Source of the DNA: Croceimicrobium sp965228705
Lineage (GTDB): Bacteria > Bacteroidota > Bacteroidia > Flavobacteriales > Schleiferiaceae
Length of the DNA: 64,000 bases
Assembly: GCF_965228705.1 (NCBI RefSeq)
Contig: NZ_OZ245832.1
Coordinates: 620,001-684,000 of the forward strand
Direction of reading: 5' to 3'
In this document: in pieces, positions 1 through 8,445 of the stretch
Layout: the number at the start of each line of letters is the position of its first letter
How positions within the stretch are numbered: the first letter of the stretch is position 1
Notes under the pieces: generated by a model
Seen by the model: the letters and a program-made list of their open reading frames with translations, nothing else
Told to the model about the DNA's origin: nothing
Database searches by the model: none
Position numbers and translations under genes: made by a program

Positions 1-350
1 TTACCACCCAATTCAGGATATTCATTGGCCAGGGTATTGAAGCAATGCGGGCAAGTAGTTACAATCTTCTTAACCTCATAAGCATTTAAGACCTCAATAT
101 TCTGCATGGCTTGCATCATAAATACAAACTCATTGCCAGCTCTTTTAGCGGGATCTCCGGTGCAGGACTCTTCGGTACCTAAAACACCGAATTCAACGCC
201 GGATTTATGTAAAATCTTAACAAAAGCCTTGGTTATTTTCTTAGCACGGTCGTCGAAACTACCGGCGCAACCCACCCAAAATAATACTTCGGGGAGTTTA
301 TCGCTGGCGGCCAACTCGGCCATGGTGGGGACTACTAATTGTTCTTCCAT
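1..350 (-). CDS. CCG-domain (Fe-S)-binding oxidoreductase subunit, partial
   Basis: N-terminal part of a cysteine-rich CCG-domain protein of the heterodisulfide reductase HdrB/glycolate oxidase Fe-S subunit type; the C-terminus lies beyond base 1. The visible reading frame has VGCAGSFDDR and TTCPHCFNTLANEYPELGG, matching the first half of a CCG motif. The ATG at 350 overlaps the TAA of the upstream lipoprotein gene by one base, which fixes the start and shows translational coupling. The family passes electrons between iron-sulfur clusters and a redox partner. The obvious partner is the membrane-bound 4Fe-4S protein at 1409-2725, two genes upstream in the same operon. The substrate cannot be told from sequence. 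Confidence 0.8.
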   Translation of the reverse strand, partial: MEEQLVVPTMAELAASDKLPEVLFWVGCAGSFDDRAKKITKAFVKILHKSGVEFGVLGTEESCTGDPAKRAGNEFVFMMQAMQNIEVLNAYEVKKIVTTCPHCFNTLANEYPELGG

Positions 351-973
351 TAGTCAATCAATTCATAAAGTTTACCACTTTGGGTTCTAAAGCCCACTAA
401 GCCTTTGCTTAGGTTAAAGTAGTACATCCTATTTTCGGTGGGATCTTGCACAGTAGGACCAAAAACCTCCGTAAAGGTTTTGGAAATTAAGCTTAAAGAG
501 TCCGCATAAAAGACATTAGCAGAATTCAGATAGAGACTATCATTGCGATAGCTGAACTGAATTTGATCTGCTAAAACTCTGCTGGAATCTTGCAGTTCCA
601 GGCTTAAAATATCAGAATAGCCGCGGGCATCACTGGCCGTAGATTGGAGGTAAAAGCGATAGGTGAAATAAATTTCAGGATCGCTATTATAGAGTTGATA
701 GGTTCGCTTTTCCGCTTCAATACGATCGGTACCTCCGAAGGACCCTAAATTGGTGGAGCCTTCAAAGTTTTCGAATTCCTGCAAGTTCTTGATCAGATTG
801 AGGGAGGTAGTATCGCCCTCATCATTAGCAAAGCGCTTACTGTACTTCTTGGCGGGTTTTAAAGAAAGAAAGGCATTATTGAGCACCAGGCTTTGACTCG
901 ATTCGGTTTCACAGGCTGTGGACGAAATCAAGATTGCCAGTATCCAAACATATATGCCAATACTATTTTTCAA
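350..973 (-). CDS. Hypothetical lipoprotein
   Basis: A 207-residue protein with a hydrophobic N-terminus ending in a lipobox (SSTAC, Cys about residue 21), so a probable envelope lipoprotein. I do not recognise the mature domain; it is rich in short polar beta-strand-like stretches. It overlaps the end of the HAD-like gene (963-1397) by about 11 nt and the start of the CCG-domain gene by one base, so it belongs to the same transcript as the Fe-S oxidoreductase genes. The location between two subunits of a redox complex is suggestive, but there is no motif for electron transfer in it. Confidence 0.65.
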   Translation of the reverse strand: MKNSIGIYVWILAILISSTACETESSQSLVLNNAFLSLKPAKKYSKRFANDEGDTTSLNLIKNLQEFENFEGSTNLGSFGGTDRIEAEKRTYQLYNSDPEIYFTYRFYLQSTASDARGYSDILSLELQDSSRVLADQIQFSYRNDSLYLNSANVFYADSLSLISKTFTEVFGPTVQDPTENRMYYFNLSKGLVGFRTQSGKLYELID

Positions 974-1397
974 AAACCTGAATCTTTACTTCGCGTTCTA
1001 CTAAATCGGTAAACTTGCCTTTATAGCGAGTGGCTTTTACCAGGTGATTGTCAATCCAATGGTAATTACCTCCACGAGGTTTCCCCATTAGCATACCGTG
1101 GTATTTAAAGCCTTTTTCATTGAGCCATTTTTCGGTTACTTCCCGGTGTTCCTCAGTTCTGGAGGTAAAGAAGTAAATAATATGTCCTTGCTCGTACCAG
1201 CGGTTTAAGGTTTCCAAAGCATCCGGGTAGTGATTGGCAGTAGCCATGCGCTCGGGTTCCTCATTGGGAATATCGTCGCAAACTGTGCCATCGATATCAA
1301 TGAGGTAGTTTTTAATCCCCTTGGGTAACTGGGGGCTTAACTTTTTCCCATCGACCTCCAGTTCCTCTAACTCTACATTCTCTTTGGTCTTGGACAT
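963..1397 (-). CDS. HAD-superfamily phosphatase-like protein
   Basis: About 144 residues. The HAD motif I is visible as LIDIDGTVCDD near residues 33-43, followed by an FFTSR motif II and a later Lys and IDNH segment, the order expected of a small HAD hydrolase. Such proteins usually act on phosphorylated small molecules in the cytoplasm; the substrate is not evident. I chose the ATG at 1397 because the longer frame (from 1424) would run into the 3' end of the upstream Fe-S gene, which stops at 1409. The gene sits inside the Fe-S oxidoreductase operon and overlaps the downstream lipoprotein gene. Confidence 0.75.
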   Translation of the reverse strand: MSKTKENVELEELEVDGKKLSPQLPKGIKNYLIDIDGTVCDDIPNEEPERMATANHYPDALETLNRWYEQGHIIYFFTSRTEEHREVTEKWLNEKGFKYHGMLMGKPRGGNYHWIDNHLVKATRYKGKFTDLVEREVKIQVFEK

Positions 1398-1408
1398 GTT
1401 TTTCAGGT

Positions 1409-2725
1409 TTATTCGGTTATCCAATTGGCACGATCTGCCTGCGCATAAGCCCAGGGTGCCGCATTGTTCTCAATATTAGTCATCATGGTATTAAGCGCAG
1501 GATTGGCGGCGGATTCTTCCATCACCAAATAGCGACGCATCTCTACAATGATTGACATAGGGTCAATGTTCACGGGGCAAGCTTCAGCACAAGCATTACA
1601 AGTGGTGCAGGCCCAAAGTTCTTCGCGGCTGATATAATCATCGAGCAGGCTTTTTCCATCCTCCTCAAATTTTCCTTTGGCATCTACAATGGCACTCACT
1701 TCTTCTAAGCGATCGCGAGTATCCATCATAATTTTACGAGGCGATAATTTTTTCCCGGTTTGATTAGCTGGACAGGATGAAGTACAACGGCCACACTCTG
1801 TGCATGAGTAGGCATTCATCAATTGTACACGGTGTAGGTCTAAAACATCTTTGGCCCCAAAGCGTGAAGGTTCTTCGGCAGCATCTCCTTCCGCAGGAGC
1901 GGCAAAGGGATCTGCATTGGGGTCCATCATTAATTCTACCTCCTTCTTCACGCTTTCCATATTGGTGAACTGTCCGGCAGGCTCTAATTTGCTGTGCCAA
2001 ACATTCGGGAAAGCCATAATAATGTGGAAGTGCTTAGAGTAGGGGAGGTAATTTAAAAAGGCCAAAATGCCCAGGATATGGAACCACCAGGCAATGCGCT
2101 CAATGGCATGTAAAGTTCCTTGATCCATACCACTAAAAATGGGCGCCAATTGGGAGCTTACTATCCAACCATCCACACCATTACCTTCAATATTGGCTTC
2201 TGCGGCTCCTAAAAGCAAGAGGGCAGTCATTAATACCAATTCGATGTAAAGGATATTATTACCGTCTCTTTTGGCCCAGCCTTTTAATTCTTTAAAGCGA
2301 TCGACCTTCTGAACATTTCTTCTCCAAAGGAATACCAAGCAGGCCATGATAACCAGTACGGCCAGGATTTCGAAGAAGTGAATAGCGGCATCATATACCG
2401 GTCCTAAAAAGGGACGAAACATGCGATGACTACCTAAAATGCCATCCAGTAAAATTTCGGCTACCTCGATATTGATCAATAAGAAACCGGCATATACAAT
2501 TACGTGAAAGAAGCCGGCAACCACCTTGCGTTTTACCATTTTGCTTTGCCCCAGTGCCACACGCGTCATTAGTGCCCAACGCTCATTGGGGCGATCATTG
2601 CGCACTACGGGTTTACCCAGATTGATATTGCGCCAAACCTTCCCAAAATTTTTAGCGAAGAAATAGGCTGCCAGGCCCAATGCTACCAGAAAGAGGATGT
2701 TTTGGATGCCGAAATGTAGTTCCAT
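1409..2725 (-). CDS. Membrane-bound 4Fe-4S dicluster oxidoreductase (HdrD/DsrK-like)
   Basis: A 438-residue protein with an N-terminal membrane domain (hydrophobic segments about residues 5-25, 70-95, 115-135, 160-177 and 208-225, nitrate reductase gamma-like) and a C-terminal cytoplasmic ferredoxin-like domain. Two CxxCxxCxxxCP clusters are visible at about C308-C318 and C373-C383, each able to hold a 4Fe-4S centre. Family knowledge: such proteins couple quinone or membrane electron carriers to a CCG-domain partner. That partner is the truncated gene at 1-350. A HAD gene and a lipoprotein gene lie between the two, unusual for subunits of one complex. The substrate is unknown. Confidence 0.85.
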   Translation of the reverse strand: MELHFGIQNILFLVALGLAAYFFAKNFGKVWRNINLGKPVVRNDRPNERWALMTRVALGQSKMVKRKVVAGFFHVIVYAGFLLINIEVAEILLDGILGSHRMFRPFLGPVYDAAIHFFEILAVLVIMACLVFLWRRNVQKVDRFKELKGWAKRDGNNILYIELVLMTALLLLGAAEANIEGNGVDGWIVSSQLAPIFSGMDQGTLHAIERIAWWFHILGILAFLNYLPYSKHFHIIMAFPNVWHSKLEPAGQFTNMESVKKEVELMMDPNADPFAAPAEGDAAEEPSRFGAKDVLDLHRVQLMNAYSCTECGRCTSSCPANQTGKKLSPRKIMMDTRDRLEEVSAIVDAKGKFEEDGKSLLDDYISREELWACTTCNACAEACPVNIDPMSIIVEMRRYLVMEESAANPALNTMMTNIENNAAPWAYAQADRANWITE

Positions 2726-2746
2726 ATACCTTAAATTTTACAGTCC

Positions 2747-3760
2747 CTATTTAGATGAATCCTCGCTTTGCTCGCGCTTGGCTTTGGCCTCTTCTTCTTT
2801 GGCCAGGATTTCCTCCTCACTGTATTCATCACTTCTGCCGAAAAGCGAAAAATGAACATAGCGTTTGGGATTGTATTTCAGATCGAGTAATACCAAATTA
2901 AGCTGTTCGGTAACCTTAACCAAATTTGCATAGAGCTCCGGATCATTTACCAGGGCACCGGCGCTGCCACTACCGGCATCAATCTTGGTCATTACAGCAT
3001 TGGCCCGCATTAGGGTGCTATCCAAATTTTCTACGGTGCGCTTAAAGTTTACCTGCGCCAGACTATCACTCAAGGAAGCTAAGTTGGTGAAAATCGCATC
3101 CAAATTGGCGCGGTTCTCTTCTACCGTAGAAGTGATTTTACTCAGATCGTCTACGGAGCTAACTATATCTTCTTCACTGCGTTTTACCGCACGATTTAAG
3201 CCTTCTACAACCTCTTGTAATTTACCAAAGGTGCTGCGGAAATTATCGCGAGTTTCTTCATTCAAAAAGGCAGAAGCCAATACCATAACAGTATCTATGG
3301 AGCCGATAAGTTTTTCGGCTTTCTCCTTAATGGGACGTACCTGTTCATTTACTTCATCGGCCAGGCTCAATTGAACTTTAGACTCCAAAGTATCGCCGGC
3401 CGAAAGTGGATTAGGACTTTTTCCTAAAATCAATTCGATAGAGCGATTTCCCAAAAGATCGGAAGAAATCAGAGCAACGCTATTATCCGGAATGGGGAAG
3501 TCGGTGGTAATATTCATCGCTACCATCAAGGTTCCGGAGCCATTCGGATGGAAATAAATCTGATCTACCTGACCTACTTTAAGGCCATTGATGGTAACCG
3601 GACGAGCAGGGGACAGGCCATCAACCGTCTTATACTCAGCATATATGATGGATCTTGAACTAAAAAGGTCCTGACCTTTTAAGAATTCGATACCCCAGTA
3701 TAATGAGGCGAGAGCGGCTAAGGTGATTAGCCCTACTTTAAATTCGCGCGATAACTTCAA
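2747..3760 (-). CDS. MCE/MlaD family lipid-transport protein
   Basis: A 337-residue protein with an N-terminal transmembrane anchor (about residues 8-24, ending WGIEFLKGQD) and an MCE domain straight after it (about 38-115, with the typical VDGLSPARPVTINGLKVG stretch). The rest is a long helical, partly coiled-coil region with an acidic/lysine-rich tail. MlaD-type proteins form periplasmic rings that move phospholipids between membranes; Bacteroidota forms usually contain one MCE domain, as here. It lies 35 nt downstream of the amidase gene on the same strand and next to an LptD-like gene, so the neighbourhood is one of envelope maintenance. No ATPase or permease partner is visible in the window. 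Confidence 0.88.
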   Translation of the reverse strand: MKLSREFKVGLITLAALASLYWGIEFLKGQDLFSSRSIIYAEYKTVDGLSPARPVTINGLKVGQVDQIYFHPNGSGTLMVAMNITTDFPIPDNSVALISSDLLGNRSIELILGKSPNPLSAGDTLESKVQLSLADEVNEQVRPIKEKAEKLIGSIDTVMVLASAFLNEETRDNFRSTFGKLQEVVEGLNRAVKRSEEDIVSSVDDLSKITSTVEENRANLDAIFTNLASLSDSLAQVNFKRTVENLDSTLMRANAVMTKIDAGSGSAGALVNDPELYANLVKVTEQLNLVLLDLKYNPKRYVHFSLFGRSDEYSEEEILAKEEEAKAKREQSEDSSK

Positions 3761-3795
3761 GAAGAAAGCTTTTTAGGCCCACAAAGATTAAAAAT

Positions 3796-5031
3796 TTAGC
3801 GCAGCTTTTTACGGGCTTCCGTAGCACTAATTTTCTTGCCATTGTCTAAGCCTATCACAAAGGCGCCTTTAAAACCCAGGGCCTGCATCCGTCGGGCTGT
3901 GGCCTGAGCTTCACTAAAACTTTCTGTAAGTCCGGTATAATACTTAAAGAGTCCACTTTCTTCAATTTGACCAATGCCTTTTTGCCCTTTAAATACAGGA
4001 TCGCCCGCTTTCTTGGCGCTGCTTAGGGTAAGAATTTGAACTGCAAATTTCACCCCCTGGGTATCGGGCTTTTCCTCTTCCTTAGTAGTTTGAGCATGGG
4101 GTTCTACTTTTAAAGGCTCTTGAGGCTTGGGCTTAACTTCTTCCTTCGGTTTATTCTTTTCCGGATCAGGATTGGCTTTTTCTTCCTTCGGCTTTTCGCC
4201 GGATGCGCCATCACTAGCACCTTGATTGGCTATGGCGTCTGCGATCAGTAAATCTTGTTTTTCCTTGAAATCGCGAATCGCACGAAAAATTGCAGAAGCC
4301 ATATAAGATTGTCCACGCTCAGAGTTTAAAAAATCCTCTTCAGCGGGATTGGTTAAAAAGCCTAATTCAATCAATACAGCTGGCATGGCGGTACGACTGG
4401 TTACATACAAGGGCTGTTGTTTAACCCCGCGATCTTTACGTTGCACGCGTTCCCGAAACTGATATTGAACGGCACTGGCAAATTCTACGCTTTCATTGAG
4501 ATAGGTTTGCTGCATCAGGTTTAATCCGATATACGACATGGGATTCTTGGGATCAAATCCTTCGTAACGTTGCTCGTAGTTTTCTTCTAAGAGAATGGCG
4601 GAGTTCTCAATAATTGCAATCCGGTTTTCATCATCGTGGTTTTTCCCTAATACAATGGTGGTACAACCATGAACGGAACTTTTGGTGAAACTATCGCAGT
4701 GAATACTAATAAAAAGATCGCCCTTAGCTTCATTAGCAATTTCAGCCCTTCTCTCCAGAGTAACCGATTTATTGGTGGTACGAGTGTAAACCACTTTTAC
4801 ATCGGGTAAATTCTCTCGAATGTATTCCCCTAATTTGAGTGTAACTGCCAGAGTAATATCCCTTTCTACCGTTTTATAGCGTTTGGTTCCCAGGTTTCCG
4901 GGATCCCGACCTCCGTGCCCGGCATCTAGCACAATGGTACGTATCCCGCCTAAGTCCTGTTGCGCATAGGCTGTAGCCCAAAAGCAGGATAGAAAGAATA
5001 AAGCGAGGAATAGCGTCGTTCTAGAGTTCAA
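3796..5031 (-). CDS. N-acetylmuramoyl-L-alanine amidase with C-terminal SPOR-like region
   Basis: A 411-residue exported amidase_3 enzyme that cleaves the bond between muramic acid and the stem peptide. A signal peptide covers about residues 1-23 (cut after TAYA). Zinc ligands and the catalytic Glu are recognisable: His39 in LDAGHGG, the SIHCDS histidine and ELGFLTN near the end of the domain. A Lys/Pro/Glu-rich linker (about 270-325) leads to a C-terminal segment that resembles a SPOR-like repeat (FAVQILTL...FKYYTG...GFKGAFVIG), which would target septal peptidoglycan. The gene is divergent from the LptD-like gene and is followed by the MCE gene. Confidence 0.9.
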   Translation of the reverse strand: MNSRTTLFLALFFLSCFWATAYAQQDLGGIRTIVLDAGHGGRDPGNLGTKRYKTVERDITLAVTLKLGEYIRENLPDVKVVYTRTTNKSVTLERRAEIANEAKGDLFISIHCDSFTKSSVHGCTTIVLGKNHDDENRIAIIENSAILLEENYEQRYEGFDPKNPMSYIGLNLMQQTYLNESVEFASAVQYQFRERVQRKDRGVKQQPLYVTSRTAMPAVLIELGFLTNPAEEDFLNSERGQSYMASAIFRAIRDFKEKQDLLIADAIANQGASDGASGEKPKEEKANPDPEKNKPKEEVKPKPQEPLKVEPHAQTTKEEEKPDTQGVKFAVQILTLSSAKKAGDPVFKGQKGIGQIEESGLFKYYTGLTESFSEAQATARRMQALGFKGAFVIGLDNGKKISATEARKKLR

Positions 5032-5052
5032 TGGCGCGAATTTTGATTAGTT

Positions 5053-7734
5053 TTGGCCTCAATTTGCGGCAGCATATTTAATAGCAAATTTACCTTCATA
5101 TTGCGTCCTTCGGCTCTTAAGATCATCATTTTATTAACGTGTCTTGTTGGCATTTCTGATGCAGCATGGGCTCAGATAGACACTTCGGCTCGAGCTCGCA
5201 GGGCAGCGGAGGATACTTTTGCTATTCCCGATCCGGTGGCAGCGAAACCCGGTGATCCCAAAAAGAAGAAGTCTATTTTAGACTATGACATTGTCTATGA
5301 TGCTCTGGATAGTATTCCCTCCTCACCAGATAATAGTATCATTGAGCTTTACAATCAAGGGGTTATAGAATACGGCTCCATGAAAATCGAGGCGGGTTAC
5401 ATTCGTATCGAATTTGAAAAAGCGGAAATCTATGCTTCAGGCCTGCCGGACTCTACAGGTAAAATGACGCAAAAGCCCATTTTTGTGGAAGCTGGTAAAA
5501 CCTATCGGGCTGATGAAATGCGCTATAATTTCGAAACTGGTAAGGCGCGGATCAATAAAGTGATTACCCAAGAAGGAGAAGGTTTTTTGCACGGTGAGAA
5601 GGTGAAAAAGACCGGTGGCGCCGCTTTTTTCGTGAAAAATGCTGCCTATACTACCTGTAGTCATGAGCATCCTCATTTTCGCATCCGCACCCCTAAAGCC
5701 AAGGTAATACCGGGGGAGAAGGTAGTTACGCAATTCGCGTTTCTCGAGCTTTTTGATATTCCTACTCCTCTAATGTTACCCTTTGGTTTTTTCCCAACTA
5801 CCGATAAGCGTAAGTCGGGGATTATCATTCCTACTTATGGTTCTTCACAATACCGGGGTTACTTTTTAAAGAATGGGGGTTTCTATTGGGCGGCCAGTGA
5901 CTATCTGGATTTAAGCGTAACCGGAGATGTATACACCAAAGGGGGATTTGGTCTTCAAGGGCAGAGTAATTATAAGGTGCGGTATAATTTTAATGGTAAC
6001 TTCAATGTGCGCTATAACCTATTAAAATACGGTCGGGAAGAGTTTGAATCGGTGGTTCCCGGAGCCTATGATAATCGTTCCGACTTTTCGGTTACCTGGA
6101 GTCATCGTCAGGATGCTAAAGCCAATCCCTATTATAATTTTAGTGCCAATGTAAATATAGCCACTACCCAGTTTTATCAGATTACCAGTATCAATCCCGA
6201 TCAGGTATTACAAAACCGTTTGAACTCCAGTGTTTCTTTTTCTCGTCGTTGGGCCGGTAAACCCTACAGCCTGAACGTTACTTTAAACCACTCCCAGAAC
6301 AACCAAACCAAAGATATGACCCTGACCTTACCGCAGGTCAACTTCTCGGTTAACCGGATGTTCCCCTTTAAGAGTGAGGGTGGAATTGTAGGCAAGAAAA
6401 AATGGTACGAGGAAATCGGGATAACCTATACCGCCAATGCGAAGAACCAGATTCAGACCCGCATGGATAAACCGCTTTTTACCGAAACGGTATTTCGCGA
6501 TTCCAGTCGTATGGGTATGCAGCATAGTATTCCAATCTCGGCTAATTATAAGGTCTTTAAGTTCTTCGTATTTAACCCATCCATCAATTTTACCGAGCGT
6601 TGGTATCCCAATAAATTGGAATATGCCTTTGATCCTGAATTAAATCGGGTAGTGGTTAGGGATACCTTAAATGGATTTTTCGCCAATCGCGACTTTAATG
6701 CCAATGCCAACCTCTCCACTAAACTTTATGGTTTATGGCGTTACCGCGGATTTTTAAGGGCCATCCGACATGTTATGACCCCTACTGTGGGTTTAAGTTA
6801 TCGCCCGGATTTCAGTACGCCATTCTGGGGTTACTATCAAGAAATTCAAAGTGATACCTTAGGCAATACCACCTTGGTGAATCCCTACAGTCGAGGAGTG
6901 TATGGATCGGCTGGGCAGGGCTTAAACGGCGCCATCACCTTTGGGGTTCAAAATACCCTGGAAGCTAAAGTGCGCTCGAAGAGCGATTCTACTGGCTTGA
7001 AGAAAATCAAATTGCTGGAGCGCTTCAGTTTAAATGGTAGTTATAATATGGCGGCTGAAGAGTTTAAACTCAGTACCATTCGCATGGCTGCATCCAGCAG
7101 TATGTTTGATCGCTTAATTACCCTGAACTATAATGCTACCCTCGATCCCTATGCTTTTGATGAAGGCTTAAATAGGCGAATAAATGACTATGCTATAGGG
7201 AAGGGCCAGGGCTTATTCCGACTAACTTCTCAAAGATTTACGGCCGGTACTCGTTTAGATGCCAATAGTTTTAAATCTAAGGATAAGAAAAAGGATAAAA
7301 AGGAGGAGGAAGATCAAACGGATCCTAATCAAGCGGCAGCTTTGGGTATTACCGAAGGGGATATTGATTATTACCGCTTACCGGGTTATGTAGATTTTAA
7401 TGTTCCCTGGTCGCTCAACTTAAACTACAACTTATCCTATACTAAAAATGGAGCGACGGATCCGGTGGTGCGTCAGTCTATGGATATTTCCGGGGATATG
7501 GATTTAACCCAGGGTTGGAAGGTAGGCTTCCGTACGGGTTATGATTTCGAGGCTCAGGATTTCACTTTTACCTCATTCAATTTCTATCGCGATTTACACT
7601 GCTGGACGATGAGTTGTTCTTGGGTGCCCTTTGGTTTCCAGCAATCTTATATGCTTACCATTCGAGTGAAATCGAGCATTTTACAGGATCTTAAATTAGA
7701 GCGCCGTCGTGGTGTTGGCGACTTCCAGCGATAA
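5053..7734 (+). CDS. LptD-like outer-membrane LPS assembly protein
   Basis: About 890 residues, with a short OstA-like N-terminal region (about residues 75-220) and a long beta-barrel with many aromatic-ended strands. This is the architecture of the Bacteroidota putative LPS assembly protein LptD, which inserts lipopolysaccharide in the outer leaflet. The end coordinate is firm. The start is not: no ATG lies near the N-terminus. The longest frame begins at TTG 5053; a TTG at 5101 gives a cleaner signal peptide (cut after AAWA) and leaves 69 nt rather than 21 nt for the divergent promoters, so 5101 may be the real start. Divergent from the amidase gene. Confidence 0.85.
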   Translation: MASICGSIFNSKFTFILRPSALKIIILLTCLVGISDAAWAQIDTSARARRAAEDTFAIPDPVAAKPGDPKKKKSILDYDIVYDALDSIPSSPDNSIIELYNQGVIEYGSMKIEAGYIRIEFEKAEIYASGLPDSTGKMTQKPIFVEAGKTYRADEMRYNFETGKARINKVITQEGEGFLHGEKVKKTGGAAFFVKNAAYTTCSHEHPHFRIRTPKAKVIPGEKVVTQFAFLELFDIPTPLMLPFGFFPTTDKRKSGIIIPTYGSSQYRGYFLKNGGFYWAASDYLDLSVTGDVYTKGGFGLQGQSNYKVRYNFNGNFNVRYNLLKYGREEFESVVPGAYDNRSDFSVTWSHRQDAKANPYYNFSANVNIATTQFYQITSINPDQVLQNRLNSSVSFSRRWAGKPYSLNVTLNHSQNNQTKDMTLTLPQVNFSVNRMFPFKSEGGIVGKKKWYEEIGITYTANAKNQIQTRMDKPLFTETVFRDSSRMGMQHSIPISANYKVFKFFVFNPSINFTERWYPNKLEYAFDPELNRVVVRDTLNGFFANRDFNANANLSTKLYGLWRYRGFLRAIRHVMTPTVGLSYRPDFSTPFWGYYQEIQSDTLGNTTLVNPYSRGVYGSAGQGLNGAITFGVQNTLEAKVRSKSDSTGLKKIKLLERFSLNGSYNMAAEEFKLSTIRMAASSSMFDRLITLNYNATLDPYAFDEGLNRRINDYAIGKGQGLFRLTSQRFTAGTRLDANSFKSKDKKKDKKEEEDQTDPNQAAALGITEGDIDYYRLPGYVDFNVPWSLNLNYNLSYTKNGATDPVVRQSMDISGDMDLTQGWKVGFRTGYDFEAQDFTFTSFNFYRDLHCWTMSCSWVPFGFQQSYMLTIRVKSSILQDLKLERRRGVGDFQR

Positions 7735-7740
7735 GCTTAA

Positions 7741-8283
7741 TTAGTCTTTGAGCAGTTCTCCTTCGAAGCTGGTATACTGCATCTCCTTGCGAATAAAGCA
7801 TTCTTCTTCCTCATCATAAATCCGACAAGAGTCAATTGGATTAACATACAGATGAAGGGTCATGGCGCGCTCATCGCTCAGATTGTGCAGACTGTGAAAA
7901 CCCATATCATCATTCATATAGGCTACACGTCCTTCGCGCATCATTGCTCTTCGGGTCTCATGAAGATCATCGTTTTCCTTTTGCTCATCTTCGAGCTTAA
8001 AACGACGTTCTTCTAATTCTCCTTGCAGGGAGTACACCCAGCATTCTTCGCCATTATGGCAATGGATCGGGGTTTCTTGACCCGGTTCCCAGCAGAGCAA
8101 AATAAGCTCGTAGGTATCATTGCGACTGACACAATTTCGAGTGTAGGAGTCCTCATCCCAATGGGCAAAGGGCTCCAAATCTTCAGGCCCTAAGGACAGT
8201 TTTTTTGTGATATCAATAAACTCGGTTCCAGAACAGTGAGGCAGGGCTTCAACCAACTCCTCTATACTACTAATAGCTTGCAC
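7741..8283 (-). CDS. Cysteine dioxygenase
   Basis: A 180-residue cupin of the cysteine dioxygenase type I family, which oxidises cysteine to cysteine sulfinate with O2 and Fe(II). Iron ligands align as His74 and His76 (PIHCHNGEEC) and His130 (MGFHSLHN). Cys81, five residues after His76, and Tyr146 in LHLYVNPID fall where mammalian enzymes have the Cys93-Tyr157 crosslink; many bacterial homologues have Gly instead of this Cys. Divergent, across a 162-nt spacer, is a PLP decarboxylase gene that could use the sulfinate product. Together they suggest hypotaurine formation. Family assignment is secure; the pathway role is inferred. Confidence 0.92.
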   Translation of the reverse strand: MQAISSIEELVEALPHCSGTEFIDITKKLSLGPEDLEPFAHWDEDSYTRNCVSRNDTYELILLCWEPGQETPIHCHNGEECWVYSLQGELEERRFKLEDEQKENDDLHETRRAMMREGRVAYMNDDMGFHSLHNLSDERAMTLHLYVNPIDSCRIYDEEEECFIRKEMQYTSFEGELLKD

Positions 8284-8297
8284 TTGATGGTTTTTTG

Positions 8298-8340
8298 ATC
8301 ACCTCAAAAAATGTGAAAAAACGATAGAAAATGAGGTGAT
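8298..8340. promoter_or_regulatory. 9-bp inverted repeat, candidate operator
   Basis: ATCACCTCA (8298-8306) and TGAGGTGAT (8332-8340) form perfect inverted arms separated by 25 nt, just upstream of the cysteine dioxygenase start and before the decarboxylase promoter. The spacer is A-rich and has no T tract on either side suggesting a terminator. It could bind a dimeric regulator controlling both divergent genes, or form an RNA stem in the dioxygenase leader. Functional reading is inference. Confidence 0.4.
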
Positions 8341-8413
8341 TTCATTCAAGAATGCTCAAAAATAGCTCAATTTTATTCGAAATTGAAGGATTTTCCTTTA
8401 AAAAATTAAAATT

Positions 8414-8421
8414 TACATTTG
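8414..8421 (+). promoter_or_regulatory. Putative -7 box, TACATTTG
   Basis: An exact match to the Bacteroidota TAnnTTTG -7 consensus lies 25 nt before the ATG of the PLP decarboxylase. No good TTTG -33 element is visible. The in-frame TTG at 8419 lies inside this box, which argues for the ATG at 8446. Confidence 0.45.
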
Positions 8422-8445
8422 TCAAGATTTCCTCAAAAACAATCC

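Noticed and set aside
106..390. Plus-strand frame opposite the CCG-domain gene
   Set aside because: It is a shadow of a gene with clear conserved motifs on the minus strand.
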